A stretch of 64,000 bases of DNA from Agromyces sp. H66 (GTDB lineage Bacteria; Actinomycetota; Actinomycetes; Actinomycetales; Microbacteriaceae). The DNA lies in the NCBI RefSeq assembly GCF_004959775.1, contig NZ_SJZG01000015.1, forward strand, positions 1 to 64,000, read 5' to 3'. This document shows, in pieces, positions 18,096 through 25,621 of this stretch. The notes under the pieces are model-generated. The model ran no database searches, was not told the origin of the DNA, and worked only from the letters and a program-made list of their open reading frames with translations. The translations under genes and the position numbers were made by a program. How positions within the stretch are numbered: position 1 is the stretch's first letter; the number at the start of each line of letters is the position of its first letter.

Positions 18096-19586
18096 TCATC
18101 GACCGAGCGATGCGGCTTCGCGCATCGAGACGGTCTTCACCTGGGTCCAGTCGAGCACCGAGTCGGCGCCCATCGTCCGGCCGAAGCCGCTGTTCTTGTA
18201 GCCGCCGAACGGCGCGCCGATCGCCGGTGCCCCGAGCGCGGTGTTCACGGCGACCTGTCCGGCCTGCAACGCCCGGCTCATCCGCACCGCGGTGCCGAGA
18301 TCCCGCGTCCACACCGAAGCGACCAGGCCGTAGTCGGTGCCGTTGGCGACGCGGATCGCCTCCTGCTCGTCGTCGACCGGGATCACCGAGAGCACCGGAC
18401 CGAAGATCTCCTCCTGGGCGATGCGCATGTCGGGGTCGACCTTGTCGAACAGCGTCGGCGCGACGAAGAATCCGTCGCCGAATCGGTCGCCGGTCGGGGC
18501 CACGCCGCCCGTCACGACCTCCGCGCCCGCCTCCTTGCCCAGCTCGATGTAGCCGAGCACGCGCGCATGCTGCTTCGCGTTGATGAGCGGCCCCATGTTC
18601 ACGGGCTCGTGCCACGGCCCGACGGTCACCGTCTGCATCTGGGCGGCCAGTCGATCGACGACCTCCGCGTGGATGCGCCGGTCGACGACGACCCTCGACC
18701 CCGCCGCGCAGATCTGACCCGTGTTGAGCGTGATGCCGGCGACGATGGCGGGAACGGCCGCATCGAGATCGGCGTCCGAGAAGATGACCTGCGGCGACTT
18801 GCCGCCCAGTTCGAGGTGAAGGGGGGTGAGGTTGCGGGCACACGCCTCCATGACCAGGGCGCCCGTCTGCGGGGAGCCGGTGAACCCCATCCGGCGGATG
18901 CGGGGGTGGGCGGGCAGCGCGGCACCCGCTTCGGTGCCGTAGCCGGTGACCACGTTGATCACGCCCGGCGGGATCCCCGCCTCGAGCGCGAGCTTCGCCA
19001 TCGCGAGCGGAGTCAGCGGGGCATCCTCCGCGGGCTTCATGACCATCGTGTTCCCCGCGGCGATCGCCGCTCCGACCTCCGTGACGAACATCGGCCCCGG
19101 AGCGTTCCACGGGATGATCCCGCCGACGACGCCGTACGGCTCCCGCAGCGTGAACCCGAGCGTGTCGGGCGAGTACGTCGGCAGCGAGACGCCCTGCACC
19201 TTGTCCGCCTGGCCGGCGATGAACCGCAGCTGCCGTGGCGTTCCCAGCGGGCCCCAGCTCGGGCGGCCGACCTCCTGTCGTTCGAGTTCGTCGAGCGCCT
19301 CCGCGTTCTGTTCGATCAGGTCGGCCCAGCGGAACAGCAGGCGTCCGCGCTCGGTCGCATTCAGGTCGCGCCACGCCGGGAATGCCTGCTCCGCCGCCTG
19401 CACCGCCGCCTCGACATCGTCGGCGGTTCCTCGCGGTACCCGGGCGATCAGCTGCCGGTTCGCCGGATTGATCACGTCGATCGTCTCGCCGGCGGCGGCG
19501 GACACCCAGTCGCCGCCGATGAGGTGGACGCCGTCGACGACGAGGTCGCTGTCGATGGTCGTCCGGTCGTTGGAGATGATGGTCAT
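18096..19586 (-). CDS. NAD(P)-dependent aldehyde dehydrogenase
   Basis: This 496-residue protein is a full-length ALDH-superfamily member that oxidises aldehydes to acids. The oxyanion-forming IIPWNAPGPM, the catalytic Glu in LELGGKSP and the nucleophilic Cys in NTGQICAAGSR are all present, as is the cofactor-binding EEIFGPVLSV. It lies between the two NDMA-type alcohol dehydrogenases with gaps of 17 and 15 bp, so it most likely removes the aldehyde they make. ATG at 19586 follows a GAGGG element. The aldehyde itself cannot be named. Confidence 0.93.
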   Translation of the reverse strand: MTIISNDRTTIDSDLVVDGVHLIGGDWVSAAAGETIDVINPANRQLIARVPRGTADDVEAAVQAAEQAFPAWRDLNATERGRLLFRWADLIEQNAEALDELERQEVGRPSWGPLGTPRQLRFIAGQADKVQGVSLPTYSPDTLGFTLREPYGVVGGIIPWNAPGPMFVTEVGAAIAAGNTMVMKPAEDAPLTPLAMAKLALEAGIPPGVINVVTGYGTEAGAALPAHPRIRRMGFTGSPQTGALVMEACARNLTPLHLELGGKSPQVIFSDADLDAAVPAIVAGITLNTGQICAAGSRVVVDRRIHAEVVDRLAAQMQTVTVGPWHEPVNMGPLINAKQHARVLGYIELGKEAGAEVVTGGVAPTGDRFGDGFFVAPTLFDKVDPDMRIAQEEIFGPVLSVIPVDDEQEAIRVANGTDYGLVASVWTRDLGTAVRMSRALQAGQVAVNTALGAPAIGAPFGGYKNSGFGRTMGADSVLDWTQVKTVSMREAASLGR

Positions 19587-19601
19587 GACGATGCCCTCGC
19601 T

Positions 19602-20711
19602 TCAGTGTTCGATTCGGATGACGCCGCGGATGTTCTTGCCGTCATTCATGTCCTGGTAGCCCTGATTGACGTCCTCGAGGCGGTACGTCCTCGTGACGAG
19701 TTCGTCGAGTTTCAGATCGCCCGACTGGTAGAGGCTGAGGAGCCGCGGCACGTCGAACAGCGGGTTGCAGGCGCCGAAGATGGCGCCCTGGATGCGTCGC
19801 TGGAACCCGATCAGCATCCCCGGGTTCTCGTCGATCCACCCGTTGCCCACCGCGGTGATCGTCACCTGTCCGGTCTTGCCGACGATGTTGACGGCGTCGT
19901 GGATGACCTTGTCGTGCAGCACCCCGACCGTGATGATGGCGTGGTCGGCGAGCTCTCCCCAGGTCGACTGGATGACGAACTCGGTCGCCTCCTCGGCGGT
20001 GGCGAAGGTGTGGGTGGCGCCGAAGACCTTCGCCATGTCGCGCTTGAACTCGACCGGATCGACGACCACCACGCGCTGGGCGCCGGCGAGCGCGGCGCCC
20101 TGCACCGCGTTGCTGCCCACGCCGCCGGCGCCGAAGATCACGACCGTCTGCCCGGCCTGGACGCCCGCCGCATGCACTGCCGAGCCCCACCCGGTCGGCA
20201 CGGCGCATCCCACGAGCGCCGCCACCTCGAAGGGGATCTCCTTCGGGATGGGGATGACGGAGTACTCCGAGACGACGGCGTACTCCGAGAACGTGCCCAG
20301 CACGCACAGGCCGCCGAAGTCGGCGCCATCCTGGTGGAACCGGAACGAACCGTCCGCGAACTCGCCGGTCGACGCATTCTTGCCTTCGTCGCACAGGTTC
20401 TGGCGACCGGTCGAACAGTACCGGCACTTCCCGCACGCGGGGATGAACGAGCAGACGACGTGATCGCCCACCTTCACTCGGGTCACGCCCGCGCCGACCG
20501 CGTCGACGACGCCCGCGCCTTCGTGCCCGCCCACCACGGGCATCCGCATGGGCGCGTCGCCCTTCTGGATGTGGTCGTCCGAGTGGCACAGGCCTGCGGC
20601 GTGGATCTTGATGCGAACTTCGTTCGCACGGGGATCGTCGAGTTCGAGTTCCGTGATCTCCCAGGGCGATCCCGGCTCGCGGCAGACGGCCGCACGTGTG
20701 GTCATGCTCAT
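19602..20711 (-). CDS. NDMA-dependent (mycofactocin-type) alcohol dehydrogenase, copy 2
   Basis: This 369-residue enzyme is a close relative of the copy at 16957-18078 and has the same family signatures: GLCHSDDH, GGHEGAG, the four-Cys zinc site PACGKCRYC...C, VGCAVPTGWGSAVHA, VDPVEFKRDM and LDELVTRTY. It is the first gene of the minus-strand operon, with AGGAGAGGGG before its ATG. Two members in one operon suggest either two alcohols in the pathway or a hetero-oligomer. Use of mycofactocin is inferred from family membership; no mft genes are in the window. Confidence 0.9.
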   Translation of the reverse strand: MSMTTRAAVCREPGSPWEITELELDDPRANEVRIKIHAAGLCHSDDHIQKGDAPMRMPVVGGHEGAGVVDAVGAGVTRVKVGDHVVCSFIPACGKCRYCSTGRQNLCDEGKNASTGEFADGSFRFHQDGADFGGLCVLGTFSEYAVVSEYSVIPIPKEIPFEVAALVGCAVPTGWGSAVHAAGVQAGQTVVIFGAGGVGSNAVQGAALAGAQRVVVVDPVEFKRDMAKVFGATHTFATAEEATEFVIQSTWGELADHAIITVGVLHDKVIHDAVNIVGKTGQVTITAVGNGWIDENPGMLIGFQRRIQGAIFGACNPLFDVPRLLSLYQSGDLKLDELVTRTYRLEDVNQGYQDMNDGKNIRGVIRIEH

Positions 20712-21007
20712 GTGACCCCTCTCCTCATGTCCTGCAGATGTGACGGGCCGCGAACCATCGGAGGTCGACGTCGTCGTCGGCTGGCCGCTGCAGCGCGACC
20801 TCCTCCACCGTGGGCCGTCGCCCGCACCCCCGGATAGGCGACTTTCGCCTCACGGAAGAACTCGTTGCGAATCGCCGTCGCCGATCCCACGGGTCGATCC
20901 GGCCTGCCGATTCGGGCCGGACTTCTGCTCGACGGAAGACGCGATGGCAACCCGCGCGGCACTCGCTTGACTGACCTCTACGACGACGAGGCGGAAGAGG
21001 GACCGGC
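20712..21007. promoter_or_regulatory. Divergent control region of the catabolic cluster
   Basis: This 296-bp gap separates the minus-strand operon from the plus-strand CoA-transferase operon, so it must hold both promoters or their control sites. I see no credible gene in it. Short A/T-richer stretches (around 20845-20870) could hold promoter elements, but I cannot name convincing -35/-10 pairs. No exact copy of the IclR-type palindrome found before iclR is present here. Confidence 0.5.
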
Positions 21008-21763
21008 GTGATCGACAAGTACCGAGAGGACGTGATGGCTGCGCTGGACGTCGTGCCGTCCGGCTCCTCGATCGCCGTGGGCGGCTTCGGCAGCTCGGGC
21101 CGACCCGACGCGCTGCTCAACGCGCTCTGCGATCTCGACCGACGCGACCTTCACCTGATCGTCAACAACGTCGGCGACGACTTCACGGGCGTCGGCCGGC
21201 TCCTCGTCGAGGGGCGCGTGCGTCGCTTCACCGGATCCTTTCCGATCCTTCCCGCCTTCTACGAGGCGTACTTCGCCGGAAGGGTCGAACTGGAGTTGAT
21301 CCCCCAGGGCACGCTCGCCGAGCGGATGCGGGCCGGGGGTGCGGGAATCGCGGCGTTCTTCACCCCATCTGCGGCGGACACGATGCTCTCCGACGGAACG
21401 TTCCCGATCAGGTACGCCGACGGACGCGGAGCGGCCCATTTCGCCCCCGAGGAGACACGCGAGTTCGACGGTCGGCTGCACGTGCTCGAGCACGGCATCG
21501 CCGCGGACTTCGGGCTCGTCAAGGCGCAGAAGGGCGATCGGAAGGGCAACCTGCGGTTCCATCTGTCGGCGCGCAACTTCAACCCGCTCGCGGCGATGAG
21601 CGGACGCACGACGTTCGCAGAGGTCGAGCGACTCGTGCCGGTGGATGAGATCGGACCGGACGACATCCATCTCCCTGGCGTGTTCGTCCACCACGTCGTG
21701 ATGACGGCGGAGCCGGTGCCGGCCGGTCCCGAATACACCTCCGCGGCGGAAGGAGCAGCATGA
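21008..21763 (+). CDS. CoA-transferase family I, subunit A (SCOT/AtoD-like)
   Basis: This 251-residue protein matches the alpha subunit of 3-oxoacid CoA-transferases. The N-terminal SSIAVGGFGSSGRPDALLNAL and the segments LIVNNVGDD, LIPQGTLAERMRAGGAGI and ADFGLVKAQKGDRKGNL are diagnostic. It would bind the CoA moiety while subunit B supplies the catalytic Glu. GTG at 21008 has AGAGGGA upstream. The next gene is subunit B, overlapping by 4 bp, but that gene has lost its middle. Subunit A therefore has no intact local partner. Confidence 0.9.
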   Translation: MIDKYREDVMAALDVVPSGSSIAVGGFGSSGRPDALLNALCDLDRRDLHLIVNNVGDDFTGVGRLLVEGRVRRFTGSFPILPAFYEAYFAGRVELELIPQGTLAERMRAGGAGIAAFFTPSAADTMLSDGTFPIRYADGRGAAHFAPEETREFDGRLHVLEHGIAADFGLVKAQKGDRKGNLRFHLSARNFNPLAAMSGRTTFAEVERLVPVDEIGPDDIHLPGVFVHHVVMTAEPVPAGPEYTSAAEGAA

Positions 21764-22014
21764 CCACGATCGACGTCCGCACCCCGGTGCTCGTCGGACG
21801 CACGCGCGACGAGATCGCGCAGCGCCTCGCCGCCGACCTCGTCGACGGCTACACCGTCAACCTCGGGGTCGGCATTCCCCTGGCCGTGCCGAGGTTCATC
21901 CCCGACGGCATCGCGGACGGACGACTCCGGCTCACGGAGTGCGCCCCGGGCATCACGCCCGAGCAGGTCCGCCAGCGGACCGCGGCCGCCTACACCGAGG
22001 AGCTCGACTCATGA
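21760..22014 (+). pseudogene. CoA-transferase subunit B with large internal deletion
   Basis: The 84-codon frame begins like a normal beta subunit (RDEIAQRLAADLVDGYTVNLGVGIPLAVPRFIPDG). It then jumps directly to the normal C-terminus (RLRLTECAPGITPEQVRQRT). About 130 residues are missing, including the ENG segment with the catalytic glutamate. The frame is kept, the start overlaps subunit A (ATGA) and the stop overlaps the next gene (ATGA), so translation of the downstream genes would be unaffected. The product cannot be a working transferase. A clean in-frame deletion is the simplest cause; an assembly collapse is possible. Confidence 0.8.
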
Positions 22015-22892
22015 GCGGACGACCGGCACTCGCGGATCTCGTCGCCATCGACGTGCATGCCCACGTCCACCGAGGCGTCGCCGGCGACGAACACGGACCG
22101 GGCGGCGCCGAGGCGATGGGCGAGTACTTCGGGATCGGGACGATGCCGCGGTACACCGTCCCGGAACTCGCGGCGTACTACCGGGAACGCAGCATGATGG
22201 CGGTGGTCTTCACGGTCGACAGCGCCTCGCAGAGCGGCGCGGAGCCCGAGCCCTCGAACGAGGAGATCGCCCGCCTCGCCGCCGAGAACTCCGACGTTCT
22301 CATCCCGTTCGCGAGCATCGACCCCGCACGCGGCCGTGTCGGCGTCGAGCAGGCGAGGCGCCTGATCACCGAGTTCGGCGTCCGCGGATTCAAGTTCCAC
22401 CCGAGCGCCCAAGGGTTCTATCCCAACGATCGCTCGGCGTATCCGCTGTTCGAGGTGATCGAGGAGCACGGGCTGATCGCCCTGTTCCACTCGGGACAGA
22501 CGGGGGTGGGCGCCGGGCAGCGTGGCGGCGGCGGCATCCGTCTCAAGTACGCGAATCCGCTGTTCATCGACGACGTGGCCGCCGACTTCGCCGACATGGA
22601 CATCATCTTGGCCCACCCGTCCTTCCCATGGCAGGACGAGGCGCTGTCGGTGGCGACGCACAAGCCGCGCGTCTACATCGACCTGTCGGGGTGGTCGCCC
22701 AAGTACTTCCCCCCGCAGCTTGTGCAGTACGCCAACACGCTGCTCAAGCACAAGATGCTGTTCGGATCGGACTTCCCCGTCCTCACGCCGGAGCGATGGA
22801 TGCGCGACTTCGAAGAGCTGCCCATCAAGGACGAGGTCCGCCCGCTCATCCTGAAGGAGAACGCGGCACGCCTGCTGGGATTCGACACCTGA
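22011..22892 (+). CDS. Amidohydrolase-2 family protein (ACMSD-like)
   Basis: This 293-residue TIM-barrel protein starts its fold with IDVHAHVHRG, the HxH metal site. It contains FKFHPSAQGF, the family His in DIILAHPSFPWQDEAL and the final Asp in LFGSDFPVLTP. The sequence resembles actinobacterial amidohydrolases found in aromatic and alicyclic catabolic clusters. The ATG at 22011 overlaps the previous stop by 4 bp, so a longer upstream frame is discarded. It is distinct from the minus-strand amidohydrolase (12910-14043), so the cluster contains two such enzymes for two steps or two substrates. Confidence 0.87.
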   Translation: MSGRPALADLVAIDVHAHVHRGVAGDEHGPGGAEAMGEYFGIGTMPRYTVPELAAYYRERSMMAVVFTVDSASQSGAEPEPSNEEIARLAAENSDVLIPFASIDPARGRVGVEQARRLITEFGVRGFKFHPSAQGFYPNDRSAYPLFEVIEEHGLIALFHSGQTGVGAGQRGGGGIRLKYANPLFIDDVAADFADMDIILAHPSFPWQDEALSVATHKPRVYIDLSGWSPKYFPPQLVQYANTLLKHKMLFGSDFPVLTPERWMRDFEELPIKDEVRPLILKENAARLLGFDT

Positions 22893-22968
22893 CCCGCGTG
22901 CACCGTCGCGTGCCCGCGTACCCGTCGCCGGGGCATCCGCCTCGACCGAGAACGAGGAGACCTGATCC

Positions 22969-23883
22969 ATGGAGAACGTGAGCGGCAAAGTCGCCGTCAT
23001 CACCGGCGGTTCGAGCGGAATCGGCCGCGGCATCGCGACCGCCCTCGCCCGCGCCGGCGCCCGCACCGTCGTGACCGGCCGCCGCCGGGAGGCCCTCGAT
23101 GCGACGGCCTCCGCGTTCGCGGAGGAGGGCCTCGAGGTGCACACGATCCGTGCCGACGTCACCGACCTCGACGCGATGCGCGCGGCGGCCGACGAGGTGG
23201 AGTCCCGTTTCGGCCGCGTCGACATCCTCGTGAACAACGCGGGCATCGGGCTGACCGGTCGCGTGGTCGATGCGACGCCGGACGATTGGAACTGGGTGAT
23301 CGACGTCAACATCCGGGGCGTCGGCAACGGCATCCAGGCGTTCCTTCCCAAGATCCGCGCGCACGGCGACGGCGGCCAGATCGTGAACACCGCATCGATG
23401 GCGGCGCTCATGCCGATCGTCGCCGGCCTGTACTCGATGACCAAGGGCGCCATCGTCGCGCTGTCCGAGGCGATGCACATCGAGCTGCGGGACGAGAACA
23501 TCGGCGTGTCCGCCTACTGTCCCGGTCCGGTGCACAGCGACATCGCCACGAACGTCGCGAACCGCCCCGCCAGGTACGCGGCATCGGGCTACGCCCCGCC
23601 CGACCCCGCGTTCGCAGCGGCGTCGAAGCTGCAGCCCTACATGACGGCCGAGGAGGCCGGCGAGCGCGTGCTGCGGGGAATCCTGCGCGGGGACATGTTC
23701 ATCCTCACGCATCCCGAGTTCAAGGCCGGCGTCGTCGCCCGGCATCGGGCGATCGAGGACGCGTTCCCCGACGAGCCGCTCGACGAGGCGCGGGCTGCGG
23801 CGATCCCGTTCCTCACCTCGTCGCCGGCCTACGCGCCGGAGAACCGCCTCCCGTCCCCCACGTCGCCGGCGGGGGCCGTCTGA
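22969..23883 (+). CDS. Short-chain dehydrogenase/reductase
   Basis: This 304-residue classical SDR has the cofactor motif TGGSSGIGRG, the NNAG motif, the catalytic Ser in NTASMAAL and YxxxK in YSMTKGA. It is longer at the C-terminus than the classical 250-residue form. Residues such as CPGPVHSD fit the usual Rossmann layout. It lies 76 bp after the amidohydrolase and ahead of iclR. It would oxidise a hydroxyl or reduce a carbonyl in the pathway. I do not see the insertion that marks mycofactocin-coupled SDRs, so it probably uses free NAD(P). Confidence 0.9.
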   Translation: MENVSGKVAVITGGSSGIGRGIATALARAGARTVVTGRRREALDATASAFAEEGLEVHTIRADVTDLDAMRAAADEVESRFGRVDILVNNAGIGLTGRVVDATPDDWNWVIDVNIRGVGNGIQAFLPKIRAHGDGGQIVNTASMAALMPIVAGLYSMTKGAIVALSEAMHIELRDENIGVSAYCPGPVHSDIATNVANRPARYAASGYAPPDPAFAAASKLQPYMTAEEAGERVLRGILRGDMFILTHPEFKAGVVARHRAIEDAFPDEPLDEARAAAIPFLTSSPAYAPENRLPSPTSPAGAV

Positions 23884-23893
23884 GCACTCGCAT

Positions 23894-23910
23894 CCGTTCC
23901 GACGGAACGG
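23894..23910. promoter_or_regulatory. Palindrome, candidate IclR-family operator
   Basis: CCGTTCCGACGGAACGG is a perfect inverted repeat with a single central base. It contains TTCC-N3-GGAA, the general shape of IclR-family operators. It lies 75-91 bp before the iclR start and just upstream of an A/T-rich stretch with a possible -10 box (TATAGC at 23935-23940). Autoregulation by the adjacent IclR protein is the likely meaning; a role in ending the SDR transcript is the alternative. Confidence 0.55.
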
Positions 23911-23984
23911 CGAAAATTCTTTCAGCTAGCCTGATATAGCAAGTACCGTGTCTGCAACGCCTCTCGCACGAAGAAGGGTCGACG

Positions 23985-24785
23985 ATGACCATCAGCCAGA
24001 TCCGTTCGGCTCGATCCGGGCCGATGACCGCGGCGCAACGCGCACTCGCCATCCTGGAATGCTTCGATCAGGACCATCTGCTGCTCACGCTGAGCGAGAT
24101 CAGCAGACGCTCCACCCTGAGCCTGAGCACGACGCATCGCCTCGTCGGCGAATTGCGTGAGTGGGGTGCCCTCGAACGCGTCCCCGACGGCCGGTACGCA
24201 ATCGGAATGCGCATCCTCGAACTCGGCTCGCTCGAGCCGCAGGGCATGCGCCTGCGCGAGGTCGCCCTGCCCTTCCTGGGCGACCTGCAGGCCGCGACGA
24301 ACGCGAACGTGCATCTCTCCGTCCGCGACGGACACGACGTCGTCTACGTGGAGTCGCTCCACGCCCGGGGCGGCGCCGACGTGCTCTCCCGCCTCGGTGG
24401 CCGGTGGCCGCTCCATGCCACGGCCACGGGACTCGTCCTGCTCGCGTTCGCGCCGCACGAGTTCCGCGAGGAGGTGCTCTCGAGCCCGCTGAAGCAGTTC
24501 ACCCCCCGCACGGTGACGTGCCCCGACCGACTCCGCCACGTGCTCGCCGACGTGCGACGCACCGGCGTCGGGATGGTGGAGGACTCGATCACGCCCAACT
24601 GCGTCTCGGTCGGCGTGCCGGTGCGCGGCCCCCGCGATCAGATCGTGGGCGCCGTCGCCGTGACCGTGCCCGCGACGAAGTCCTCCCCGCACGCGCTCCT
24701 GCCCGCACTGTCGGCGACCGCGCGGGCGATCTCGCGCGGTCTCGGCGCCCCCTCGGCGAAGGGACGCCCGAACACAGCCGCCTGA
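23985..24785 (+). CDS. IclR-family transcriptional regulator
   Basis: This 266-residue protein has an N-terminal winged helix-turn-helix (about residues 16-75, with LTLSEISRRSTLSLSTTHRLVGEL). The C-terminal IclR effector domain begins near LREVALPFLGDL and includes VVYVESL and HATATGLVLLAF. IclR proteins commonly control a neighbouring catabolic operon in response to a pathway intermediate. It ends the plus-strand gene group and is the only regulator in the accessory region. A good RBS (AAGAAGGG) precedes ATG 23985. A palindrome upstream is a probable binding site. Confidence 0.92.
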   Translation: MTISQIRSARSGPMTAAQRALAILECFDQDHLLLTLSEISRRSTLSLSTTHRLVGELREWGALERVPDGRYAIGMRILELGSLEPQGMRLREVALPFLGDLQAATNANVHLSVRDGHDVVYVESLHARGGADVLSRLGGRWPLHATATGLVLLAFAPHEFREEVLSSPLKQFTPRTVTCPDRLRHVLADVRRTGVGMVEDSITPNCVSVGVPVRGPRDQIVGAVAVTVPATKSSPHALLPALSATARAISRGLGAPSAKGRPNTAA

Positions 24786-24786
24786 G

Positions 24787-24810
24787 CGCGGGGCGGGATC
24801 ATCCCCCGCG
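24787..24810 (+). terminator. Hairpin after iclR
   Basis: CGCGGGG at 24787-24793 pairs with CCCCGCG at 24804-24810 around a 10-base loop, starting directly after the iclR stop. No U-run follows. Confidence 0.5.
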
Positions 24811-24840
24811 GATGGGGTTCTCGCTTCTCCGGAAATGGAA

Positions 24841-24865
24841 CGAGCCCCGGCAATGCCGGGGCTCG
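24841..24865 (-). terminator. Terminator of the minus-strand tRNA transcript
   Basis: An 11-bp perfect stem (CGAGCCCCGGC at 24841-24851 with GCCGGGGCTCG at 24855-24865) closes a 3-base loop. On the minus strand it lies 6 bases after the tRNA-Val gene and is followed by a T-rich stretch, so it should end the Gly-Cys-Val tRNA transcript. Confidence 0.8.
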
Positions 24866-24870
24866 GATGG

Positions 24871-24942
24871 TGGGCGATACTGGGATCGAACCAGTGACCT
24901 CTTCCGTGTCAGGGAAGCGCGCTACCGCTGCGCCAATCGCCC
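24871..24942 (-). tRNA. tRNA-Val (GAC)
   Basis: The minus strand folds into a cloverleaf. The acceptor stem is GGGCGAT paired with ATCGCCC, and discriminator A follows. The anticodon stem is CTTCC/GGAAG around CTGACAC (anticodon GAC), and the T-loop contains GGTTCGATCC. CCA is not encoded. It is the last tRNA of a minus-strand group with Gly and Cys. Confidence 0.93.
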
Positions 24943-24965
24943 AAGTCGAGCGCGAGGACTCGGCT

Positions 24966-25039
24966 TGGAGGTGGATACGGGATTCGAACCCGTGTATACG
25001 GCTTTGCAGGCCGCTGCCTCGCCTCTCGGCCAATCCACC
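24966..25039 (-). tRNA. tRNA-Cys (GCA)
   Basis: The acceptor stem GGTGGAT pairs with ATCCACC. The discriminator is U, as expected for tRNA-Cys, and CCA is encoded (24966-24968). The anticodon loop CTGCAAA gives GCA, and the T-loop has GGTTCGAATCC. Confidence 0.93.
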
Positions 25040-25091
25040 GTTGCTTGGGTTCACCACCAACGAACAAACCGGCTTGCGCCGGCTTGATCAG

Positions 25092-25164
25092 AGCGGATGA
25101 CGAGACTCGAACTCGCGACCCTCACCTTGGCAAGGTGATGCGCTACCAACTGCGCCACATCCGC
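25092..25164 (-). tRNA. tRNA-Gly (GCC)
   Basis: The acceptor stem GCGGATG pairs with CATCCGC. The anticodon arm CACCT-TGCCA-AGGTG gives anticodon GCC. The T-arm has AGTTCGAGTCT, the discriminator is U and CCA is not encoded. It is the first tRNA of the minus-strand group. Confidence 0.92.
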
Positions 25165-25191
25165 GTTGCCCGCTGTTTTGCGTGCAGAGAG

Positions 25192-25221
25192 ACTCTAACG
25201 GATTCGGTGAACGAATGACAA
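25192..25221 (-). promoter_or_regulatory. Promoter of the tRNA Gly-Cys-Val group
   Basis: On the minus strand TTGTCA (25216-25221) and TAGAGT (25192-25197) are separated by 18 bases, a good match to a vegetative sigma-factor promoter. The -10 box ends 27 bases before tRNA-Gly. The rest of the gap to tRNA-Val(CAC) holds only a possible -10 box, TAGTAT, for that plus-strand tRNA at 25349-25354. Confidence 0.7.
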
Positions 25222-25392
25222 ACCGAGCCGGTCGCCTGGCTCGTTCAGCCCGGTCATCGTGCCAATCCGTCCCGGCATCCCGGGCGTGTCTCCAGTTCTC
25301 GACCGCCGGCGGCACCCGGCCGATGTGCATTCGCGTGTCCGCGTCGGCTAGTATCGAATCCGCGGTCGCGACGAGTTCGGACCGCACCTGAT

Positions 25393-25465
25393 GGGCGATT
25401 GGCGCAGCTGGTAGCGCGCTTCCTTCACACGGAAGAGGTCGTCGGTTCGAGCCCGGCATCGCCCA
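25393..25465 (+). tRNA. tRNA-Val (CAC)
   Basis: The cloverleaf has acceptor GGGCGAT/ATCGCCC, anticodon stem CTTCC/GGAAG around TTCACAC (anticodon CAC) and a T-loop with GGTTCGAGCC. The discriminator is A and CCA is not encoded. It is transcribed opposite to the neighbouring tRNA group and is a close relative of tRNA-Val(GAC). Confidence 0.93.
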
Positions 25466-25466
25466 C

Positions 25467-25494
25467 GAACGCCCCCACTCCACTGGGGGCGTTC
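25467..25494 (+). terminator. Terminator of tRNA-Val (CAC)
   Basis: GAACGCCCCC (25467-25476) pairs perfectly with GGGGGCGTTC (25485-25494) around an 8-base loop, followed by TT. It starts 1 base after the tRNA. Confidence 0.85.
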
Positions 25495-25621
25495 TTCGTG
25501 CCCGGCGTTCCTGCCGCACCGAACGTGCAGTCGCCGCCCATCTCAGGGCGCGGACCGCACACTCGGCGCAGGCGCCCACCCGGTGCCCCGCCCGACGCGC
25601 CGCAGCGCGCCGACGAGCGGC

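Noticed and set aside
15322-18201. Long plus-strand frame of 959 codons opposite the UGSC region
   Set aside because: It is antisense to several well-supported genes, has no family-like sequence and arises from GC-rich third codon positions.
24871-25465. Two nearly alike tRNA-Val genes as attachment-site duplicates
   Set aside because: They have different anticodons (GAC and CAC), each has a full cloverleaf, and no integrase is nearby.
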